In this document: positions 14,764 to 20,744 of the stretch, in pieces | Position numbering within the stretch: position 1 is the stretch's first letter | How the letters are laid out: every line of letters begins with the position of its first letter | Virus record (IMG/VR): IMGVR_UViG_3300025070_000299 | Span: 1-20,744 of that record | Source of the DNA: a virus | DNA length: 20,744 bases | Strand: one strand, 5' to 3' | The notes under the pieces: generated by a model | The model's input: only the letters and a program-made list of their open reading frames with translations | Database searches by the model: none | What the model was told of the DNA's origin: nothing | Position numbers and translations under genes: made by a program

Positions 14764-14776
14764 TTAAAAAGAAATT

Positions 14777-15775
14777 ATGGCAGTAAGTATAGATACAGTA
14801 TATCAAAGAGTTTTATCGGTTGCTAACAAAGAGCAAAGGGGTTATGTAACTCCTCAGGAATTTAACTTATTTGCTAACCAAGCTCAGATGGATATATTTG
14901 AGCAATATTTTTATGACTTAAACCAATTTAGTAGACTTAAGGGTAACAACAACGAGTATGCTGATATGGTAACTATATTAGAAGAAAAAATAAATATATT
15001 TAAAAAATTAAACCAACCTGTTACAATTATAAACCAGTTTGGTGATGGAACTTTACCTTCAAATATTTATAGGTTAGGTACTTTATCAAGACTAGCATTA
15101 ACTAACGTAGAAGGATCTGTTCAAGCTATAATAGAACTTGTTACAGAAGACGATATTATAAGATTTAACAGAAGCCCTTTGGCAAAGCCAACTATAAAAA
15201 GGCCTATCTACACAAGAACATCTAGTACTGGTGTTAAAATAAGACCTAGCAGTACGGACCCTTCTAAGTCAGCTGCTCCATATTTTGAGGTTGGAGGATT
15301 TGATACTACAGGTGGATCTCCTAATATTGTTCTTGATTTGACTAATCCCAATTCTACTGACTACACTTTTATAGAAGTAGGTCAAGAAATTATACAATCA
15401 AACATACCTGGCAACACTTTTGTTGGATCAATAACTACTAGTACAAATAGTATTACAATAGGACTTGTAGATAGTAGTGGTAGCGCTGTTAATGCTAACA
15501 ACAGCTCTGGCCCAGTGCAAGTTACATTTGTCTCTGATGATGTTAAATGTAATTACGTAAAAAAACCTACTAGTGTTTCTTGGAACTACACAGAGATAAA
15601 TGGCGTTGCAATGTACAACTCTGCAAACTCAGTAGATTTTGAATTACATGCTTCTGAGGAAACGGAATTAGTTTTTAAAATACTACAACTAGCTGGTATA
15701 GCTATAGAAAGTATGGACCTATATCAAGTTGCAGCACAGGAAGAAGTAAGAAATATTCAACAAGAAAAAATATAA
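14777..15775 (+). CDS. Putative head-tail connector / ring protein 1 (332 aa) with inserted beta domain
   Basis: The N-terminal 60 residues are helical (TVYQRVLSVANKEQRGYVTP, FNLFANQAQMDIFEQYFYDL) and resemble proteins found between capsid and tail genes in crAss-like and marine podoviruses. The core continues with VEGSVQAIIELVTEDDIIRF and the C-terminal FELHASEETELVFKILQLAG, DLYQVAAQEEVRN. Residues about 165-253 form a separate Thr/Ser/Asn-rich beta stretch (FIEVGQEIIQSNIPGNTFVG, STNSITIGLVDSSGSA) inside the core; this looks like an added surface domain. The start follows an A-rich leader (AATTAAAAAGAAATT). Two in-frame stops end it, immediately before the next ATG. A connector role is inferred from position and pattern. 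Confidence 0.68.
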   Translation: MAVSIDTVYQRVLSVANKEQRGYVTPQEFNLFANQAQMDIFEQYFYDLNQFSRLKGNNNEYADMVTILEEKINIFKKLNQPVTIINQFGDGTLPSNIYRLGTLSRLALTNVEGSVQAIIELVTEDDIIRFNRSPLAKPTIKRPIYTRTSSTGVKIRPSSTDPSKSAAPYFEVGGFDTTGGSPNIVLDLTNPNSTDYTFIEVGQEIIQSNIPGNTFVGSITTSTNSITIGLVDSSGSAVNANNSSGPVQVTFVSDDVKCNYVKKPTSVSWNYTEINGVAMYNSANSVDFELHASEETELVFKILQLAGIAIESMDLYQVAAQEEVRNIQQEKI

Positions 15776-15778
15776 TAA

Positions 15779-16663
15779 ATGGGATTATTAAATCAAACTC
15801 AAAAACAATACTACAGCACGGCATCTCCAGATGTTTTTGGAGAATATCAATTTACATCTTTAGAAAATATTATTGATCAATTTATAATAGCTTACGTTGG
15901 TGAGCAAAAAATAATATCTAAAATATCTAGAACTGATGTTGCTTTTCATGCTCAAAGAGCTTTACAAGAATTAAGTTTTGATACTTTTAAATCTACAAAA
16001 TCCCAAGAAATTATAATACCACCATCGCTAACAATGGTTTTACCACAAGACTATGTTAACTATGTAAAAGTAACATATACTGATAACGCTGGTATAGAAC
16101 ATGTTGTATATCCAGTTTCTAAAACATCTAATCCTTTTAAAATAGTTCAAGATGCTAATGGTGCTTACCAATTTACTGGAGATAATCTAGAGACTTCAGA
16201 TGACTCTAGAACTTGGGATAAATACAAGACACATACAACTAACGAAACTAATAATAGTAGCGACCAATATGACGATGGTTTATATGATTTAAATGTTGGT
16301 CAAAGATATGGTCTTGATCCACAGTATGCACAGACTAATGGTTCTTTTTATATAGATGAGTTAAAAGGTAAGATACACTTTAGCTCTAGTTTCTCTGGAG
16401 TAACTGTAACTTTAAAATACATAAGTGATAGTTTAGGCACAGACGATGAAATGCAAGTACATAAATTTGCTGAAGAAGCCATGTACAAATCTATAGCATA
16501 TGCTATTTTATCTACAAGCGCTAATGTACAAGAGTACATAGTTAGAAGATTTAAAAAAGAAAGGTTTGCAGCAATAAGAACTGCTAAACTAAGACTTTCA
16601 AATATAAAATTAGAAGAGATAAGCCAAATACTAAGGGGTAAATCCAAACAAATAAAACACTAG
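15779..16663 (+). CDS. Putative head-tail connector / ring protein 2 (294 aa)
   Basis: The ATG follows directly on the double stop of the preceding gene (TAATAAATG), indicating coupled translation and probably a shared complex. The N-terminal half has YQFTSLENIIDQFIIAYVGE, FHAQRALQELSFDTF, EIIIPPSLTMVLPQDYVNYV, a helix plus beta layout typical of portal-proximal adaptor proteins. The C-terminal half has GSFYIDELKGKIHFSS, VTLKYISDSLG, HKFAEEAMYKSIAYAILS and a basic, helical end (FKKERFAAIRTAKLRLSNIK). I associate this pattern with conserved structural proteins upstream of the stabilization gene in crAss-like phages. There is no enzymatic motif. A head completion or tail-tube ring role is likely but inferred. 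Confidence 0.68.
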   Translation: MGLLNQTQKQYYSTASPDVFGEYQFTSLENIIDQFIIAYVGEQKIISKISRTDVAFHAQRALQELSFDTFKSTKSQEIIIPPSLTMVLPQDYVNYVKVTYTDNAGIEHVVYPVSKTSNPFKIVQDANGAYQFTGDNLETSDDSRTWDKYKTHTTNETNNSSDQYDDGLYDLNVGQRYGLDPQYAQTNGSFYIDELKGKIHFSSSFSGVTVTLKYISDSLGTDDEMQVHKFAEEAMYKSIAYAILSTSANVQEYIVRRFKKERFAAIRTAKLRLSNIKLEEISQILRGKSKQIKH

Positions 16664-16666
16664 TAT

Positions 16667-19600
16667 ATGCCGGAAATTAAGAATACTTTTACGTCAGGGA
16701 AAATGAACAAAGACCTTGACGAGAGATTAGTGCCTAATGGTCAGTATAGAGATGCAATGAACGTAGAAGTTGCATCGTCTGATAGTGATACTGTAGGCGC
16801 TTTAACTAATTCTAAAGGTAACGTGGCAATGAATAGTACTGGTATTGCCGGAGCTACTTGTGTAGGTTCTATAGTAGACACTGAAAACGATAGAATTATA
16901 TGGTTTATATGTGGTGATACTACAAATGCTATTGTAGAATATAGCTTGTTATCTAGTGATATATCACCTATACTTGTAGACACTACAAAAACTTTATTAG
17001 GTTTTAGAAAAAAAGTTTATATAACTGGTATAAACATACTTAATGGTACTTTATTCTGGACAGATAATGTTGGACAGCCTAAAAAAATAGATATTGAGCA
17101 AATGAAATCTGGTTTGGTTTTTAAAATAGAAGGTACAACCAAAGATTATAAAGCTATTGCGTTTGATGATGCCAATGTATGGGGCGATACCTCTGTACCA
17201 CCCGAAATACCTTTAGGTGGAACTTTTTCGGTACCACCTATAACTACGGTTGGTCTAACACCTAGTGATCTTAAAGTTATTGTAAACGCAGCTGAAGATA
17301 CAAGTTTTACTTTAGGCGCTTCTGGTATAACTTTAACCAATACACCATCAGATGGTGATTACATATCAGTTGAATTAATTTCTACACGAGCTATATTTAC
17401 TCAAAGAACATTTTATATTGTAAATGGTTATAACAGAGAATACCCTAGGAAAAAAAATATTTTTGTTGCAAGGCGTTTTCCTTTAACAGCGCCTGACATG
17501 CAGCTTTCTAGCTCTGCTAGAGATGGTAACGTTACAAACGCTTCTGCCTACACACCATCTACTTTTGCAAATGGAAACGAGCATTGGTGGCTTTATATAG
17601 ATGATAATAATATAACAAGAAAAAAACCGCCAGGTGTTAATAGTAAAGGTCCTTTTTACCAAAATCAAGACACAAACCCGCCATCAAATATGTTGGTAGA
17701 TATTAATGGTGACCCTGTTATTTTGCTTAGAATACAATTTCCTAACAACAGTGACTTCAAAGAAGATGATATAGTTGTCTTGACAGCACCTAACAACTCA
17801 AATGTTTTAGCAGATCAATTTACAGACCCTTTAAAAATAAGGTTATTACTCGGCGAAGAAAATAACACTACACCACAAAACTTTGAAATTACTATATTAA
17901 GCATAAGCGACAGTTTATTAGACCAAGAATCATTTAATAAAAACGGTGGTGGTAAAATTAGGTGGAGCGTAGATCTTGAGCAAGCTGAAGGTATTTACCA
18001 AAACGTTTTTCCAAGATTTGCTTACAGGTGGAAGTATGCAGACGGTGCTTATTCAGCAATGTCTCCTTTTACTGAAGTTGCATTTTTACCGAAAGCTAGT
18101 GGTTATGAATATGATTCAAAAGAAGGTAATAATATTGCAATGCAAAACGACGTTAGAAAAATTACTCTTTCTAATTTCCAAGGAAAACTTGTAGATGTTG
18201 ATGAGGTTGATATATTAGTAAAAAACTCTAATAGTAATAATGTTTATGTTGCTGACACTATACAGACAAACGCTACAGATATTGGCGCTGTTGAAATAAC
18301 ACAAGAAAATATTTCTTCTTTACTACCTTCGAATCAATTATTAAGACATTTTGACAACGTACCTCTAAAAGCAAGAGCACAAGAAGTATCTGCTAATAGA
18401 CTTATATATGGTAATTATTATCAGCAAAGAAATTTACCACAGTTTTTTGAAAAAAGAGTTTCTTTTAATTTTAGTGTAAGATCAAATGACATAACCAGCA
18501 AGTTTGCTAAGTCTGTAAAATCATTAAGAACATATCAAGTTGGTGTTTCTTTTTTAGACGATCTAGGTAGGCAAACACCAGTTTTCTCATCAGATAATTC
18601 TACTGTAAAGCTAGGGCAAATAAGCTCTAGCACTCAAAACTATTTAACAACAAACTTAAAATCATTTAAACCTTCTTGGGCAAAGCATTTAAAGTACTAT
18701 ATAAAAGAGAACTCCAACGAGTACTATAACATGGCTTTAGACAGGTACTACAACGACGAGATAGATGGAAACGTGTGGTTGTCTTTTTCTTCTAACGAGA
18801 CTAATAAAGTTGAAGTTGACGACTACATAATACTTAAAAAAGCTCACGGGTCTAACAACCCTGTTTACGATGGTGGTGGTGATACTGTAAAATACAAGGT
18901 TTTAGCCAAAGAAAGCATGGCTCCTGAATCTATAAAATACAAAAAAGAATCACTTGGTAAGGTAAATGGTATAAAGTTTTCAAAGCAAGTACCTGGCAAC
19001 CTAACCGACGGTTATCCTGAAAAAGGTTTTAACACTTTGAAAATACAAAAAAGCGCTTTCTCAGACACTGAACTTGAAGATGTTAACACGTGGACAACAG
19101 CTAGTAATGAAAAGTTTTTAAAAATATCTTTAGCAACAAGTGGCAATGTAGAGTCTAACTTTTATGAAGTTTCTAATGTTGTTTTGAAAACAGAGACTGT
19201 TAGTAGTGTTGATTATGAGTATTATGAATTTACTTTAAAAACGCCTTTTGGCGATGATATTAGCTTTGCAAGAACATATTACATAGATGGTGCTCAGAAC
19301 AGTGATAACGCTAATAAACGTTTTTCATTTGAATACTTTGAAAACGTTAATAAAGAAACAGCCTCTGAATTTAAAGGTAGATTTTTTATTAAAGTCAAAA
19401 GTGATAACAATTTAAAAAACTACGTATTAAACACGCAAAACTCTACTATTGGAGCTAATTATGTTTCTATGGCTCAAAACATGAGGTATATTAGACATGG
19501 TGGTAATTCACCTGGCGCAGCAAACACAACTATAGACAATCGCGATTACGATAAAGATTACACTGACTGGCCTTCAACACTTACAGATTTTGACCCACCA

Positions 19601-20744
19601 ATAAGTAGCGATAAAAATAAAATGCAGTATTGGGCTGTGGACGAAGGTCGTTATTACGAGGAAGGCTCACCATCCGCACAGTCTCATGGGGTTTCAAACT
19701 CTGAAGGTGGTTTTAAAGTAGGTAATCAAATGGTTGCTTTTAGGTTTTGCGGAAGAATACCATCTTTTTTAAGCAAAGGTATTGGCTGGACATATGATAA
19801 TTATAAGTTTTATGATGCTTTAGATCAAAGTGATTTTAACCCAAACACATATAGCTTTTTCCAAAAAATGGCCAAAGGTATTGGTTTAAAATTTAGATGG
19901 TATCACGATCCAGGCGTTATATACGAGGTTATAGAGTCAACAATAATACCTATTAAAAACTTTAACAGCGCAGATAATACAAATGCAAGTGGTCTTGAAG
20001 CTGTAAACGGTGTTGTTTTTAAATTTAAATTGAACAAGCAGGTTGCAACAGGTGTTGTTGCAGATGGTATTACACAAGCAAACACTGTTAAAATGAATGT
20101 TTTAAGTAATAATTCTACAAATAACAGCTCAGATAACACTAAGGTTTTTGAAATAATAGAAACTTTACCAAACGACGAGTCTTTCTTTACTGAAAACCCA
20201 GCTGTATTTGAAGTTGAACCAAAAGAAAATCCTGTAGATTTAAACTTGTTTTATGAAACCTCAAGATCTATATTAATTCCAAAAGTTGGTTATTATATAT
20301 CGTGCCCACAGCTAGGCCCGCTAGTTGGTGGTAATTTCAACAACTCAACTATAACTTCTATAACAGAAGATACTCTAACGTTGACAAAGAATAGTAACAC
20401 TACAGGGTTAGTGCCCGCTGGAACAATCGTTAAAATACACGATGGCCCTGTGTATACATCAAACTTGGTTGGGTATAATTTTGCACAAGACTTTGTTTTA
20501 GCAGAAGACATGCCATCTGGAACAAACACTGTTAAATTAAGACAAGTACAGTTGGACTGGTCTAATTGTTTTGCTTTTGGTAATGGTGTAGAGTCTAATA
20601 GAATAAAAGATGACTTTAATGCTCCTATTATGGATAAAGGACCTAAAGTTTCTTCAACTTTTTCTGGAACATATAAACAAGAACATTTAAAAACAGGTTT
20701 AATATATTCTGGTATATTTGTAACTAAAGATGGTATTAACAACT
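16667..20744 (+). CDS. Very large tail stabilization-type structural protein (3' end outside window)
   Basis: The ATG lies 3 bases after the preceding stop. Reading codon by codon, the frame stays open to the right edge, giving at least 1359 residues. The N-terminus (SGKMNKDLDERLVPNGQYRD, MNVEVASSDSDTVGALTNSKG) is the pattern I associate with the 'stabilization protein' family of crAss-like phages, compared with P22 tail accessory proteins that plug the head and support the short tail. Next comes a beta-propeller-like stretch (NRIIWFICGDTTNAIVEYSL lookalike at 16886-16945; ILNGTLFWTDNVGQPKKI). Further on are RLIYGNYYQQRNLPQFFEKR, VSFLDDLGRQTPVFSSDNST, NVWLSFSSNETNKVEVDDYI and, near the edge, CFAFGNGVESNRIKDDFNAP and GLIYSGIFVTKDG. 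It probably forms a structural hub for fibres. The full length and the C-terminal domains cannot be judged here. Confidence 0.78.
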   Translation, partial: MPEIKNTFTSGKMNKDLDERLVPNGQYRDAMNVEVASSDSDTVGALTNSKGNVAMNSTGIAGATCVGSIVDTENDRIIWFICGDTTNAIVEYSLLSSDISPILVDTTKTLLGFRKKVYITGINILNGTLFWTDNVGQPKKIDIEQMKSGLVFKIEGTTKDYKAIAFDDANVWGDTSVPPEIPLGGTFSVPPITTVGLTPSDLKVIVNAAEDTSFTLGASGITLTNTPSDGDYISVELISTRAIFTQRTFYIVNGYNREYPRKKNIFVARRFPLTAPDMQLSSSARDGNVTNASAYTPSTFANGNEHWWLYIDDNNITRKKPPGVNSKGPFYQNQDTNPPSNMLVDINGDPVILLRIQFPNNSDFKEDDIVVLTAPNNSNVLADQFTDPLKIRLLLGEENNTTPQNFEITILSISDSLLDQESFNKNGGGKIRWSVDLEQAEGIYQNVFPRFAYRWKYADGAYSAMSPFTEVAFLPKASGYEYDSKEGNNIAMQNDVRKITLSNFQGKLVDVDEVDILVKNSNSNNVYVADTIQTNATDIGAVEITQENISSLLPSNQLLRHFDNVPLKARAQEVSANRLIYGNYYQQRNLPQFFEKRVSFNFSVRSNDITSKFAKSVKSLRTYQVGVSFLDDLGRQTPVFSSDNSTVKLGQISSSTQNYLTTNLKSFKPSWAKHLKYYIKENSNEYYNMALDRYYNDEIDGNVWLSFSSNETNKVEVDDYIILKKAHGSNNPVYDGGGDTVKYKVLAKESMAPESIKYKKESLGKVNGIKFSKQVPGNLTDGYPEKGFNTLKIQKSAFSDTELEDVNTWTTASNEKFLKISLATSGNVESNFYEVSNVVLKTETVSSVDYEYYEFTLKTPFGDDISFARTYYIDGAQNSDNANKRFSFEYFENVNKETASEFKGRFFIKVKSDNNLKNYVLNTQNSTIGANYVSMAQNMRYIRHGGNSPGAANTTIDNRDYDKDYTDWPSTLTDFDPPISSDKNKMQYWAVDEGRYYEEGSPSAQSHGVSNSEGGFKVGNQMVAFRFCGRIPSFLSKGIGWTYDNYKFYDALDQSDFNPNTYSFFQKMAKGIGLKFRWYHDPGVIYEVIESTIIPIKNFNSADNTNASGLEAVNGVVFKFKLNKQVATGVVADGITQANTVKMNVLSNNSTNNSSDNTKVFEIIETLPNDESFFTENPAVFEVEPKENPVDLNLFYETSRSILIPKVGYYISCPQLGPLVGGNFNNSTITSITEDTLTLTKNSNTTGLVPAGTIVKIHDGPVYTSNLVGYNFAQDFVLAEDMPSGTNTVKLRQVQLDWSNCFAFGNGVESNRIKDDFNAPIMDKGPKVSSTFSGTYKQEHLKTGLIYSGIFVTKDGINN

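Noticed and set aside
20293-20742. A minus-strand open frame at the right edge
   Set aside because: It is antisense to the conserved-looking FGNGVESNRIKDDFNAP part of the stabilization protein and has no independent support.
1-20744. tRNA genes, CRISPR arrays, insertion sequences or integrase/attachment sites
   Set aside because: Intergenic spaces are short (under about 75 bases) and contain only AT-rich leaders and two hairpins; no transposase, recombinase or regularly spaced repeat was seen.

Overview
The window is one continuous block of late genes from a tailed, podovirus-type double-stranded DNA phage. All genes lie on the + strand and are tightly packed, and no gap exceeds 300 bases. 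The terminase, portal, scaffold, capsid, connector and tail proteins, and their order, most resemble the crAss-like phages (Crassvirales) and related uncultured marine podoviruses. This is judged from remembered family patterns, not from a search. The DNA is AT-rich. Gene starts lack Shine-Dalgarno sequences and instead follow A-rich or TTATATT-type leaders, as is usual in Bacteroidetes, so a flavobacterium-like host is likely but inferred.

Bases 1-4953 are the 3' part of a giant modular fibre or adhesin gene that begins upstream of the window. At least 1650 residues are visible: two LamG-type lectin domains and eight other beta-sandwich carbohydrate-binding-like modules (one of them cut by the left edge), separated by recurring linkers. 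Bases 4972-6582 hold five small genes: an 82-residue unknown, a coiled-coil protein, a 73-residue unknown, a protein that reads as two tandem GroES-like barrels, and a 91-residue helical protein that may be the small terminase subunit. The last four overlap one another, in two cases by a single base (TAATG).

Bases 6582-13834 are the packaging and head module: large terminase, portal with a long Gln-rich C-terminal tail, acidic scaffold, and major capsid protein. The capsid gene is closed by a strong UUCG-loop terminator. A second transcription segment follows: a 269-residue unknown protein, an unusual two-tier hairpin with a UACG loop, two connector or ring proteins, and a very large tail 'stabilization'-type protein (at least 1359 residues) that runs off the right edge.

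The likely working order is as follows. Scaffold and capsid protein assemble on the portal, perhaps helped by the GroES-like protein acting with host GroEL. Terminase fills the head, and the connector and stabilization proteins close it and build the short tail. The giant modular protein would bind surface glycans of the host. The points most worth following up are the modular architecture and linkers of the fibre, the tandem GroES-like protein, the pair of UNCG-loop hairpins bracketing one gene, and an apparent extra beta domain inserted in a connector protein.
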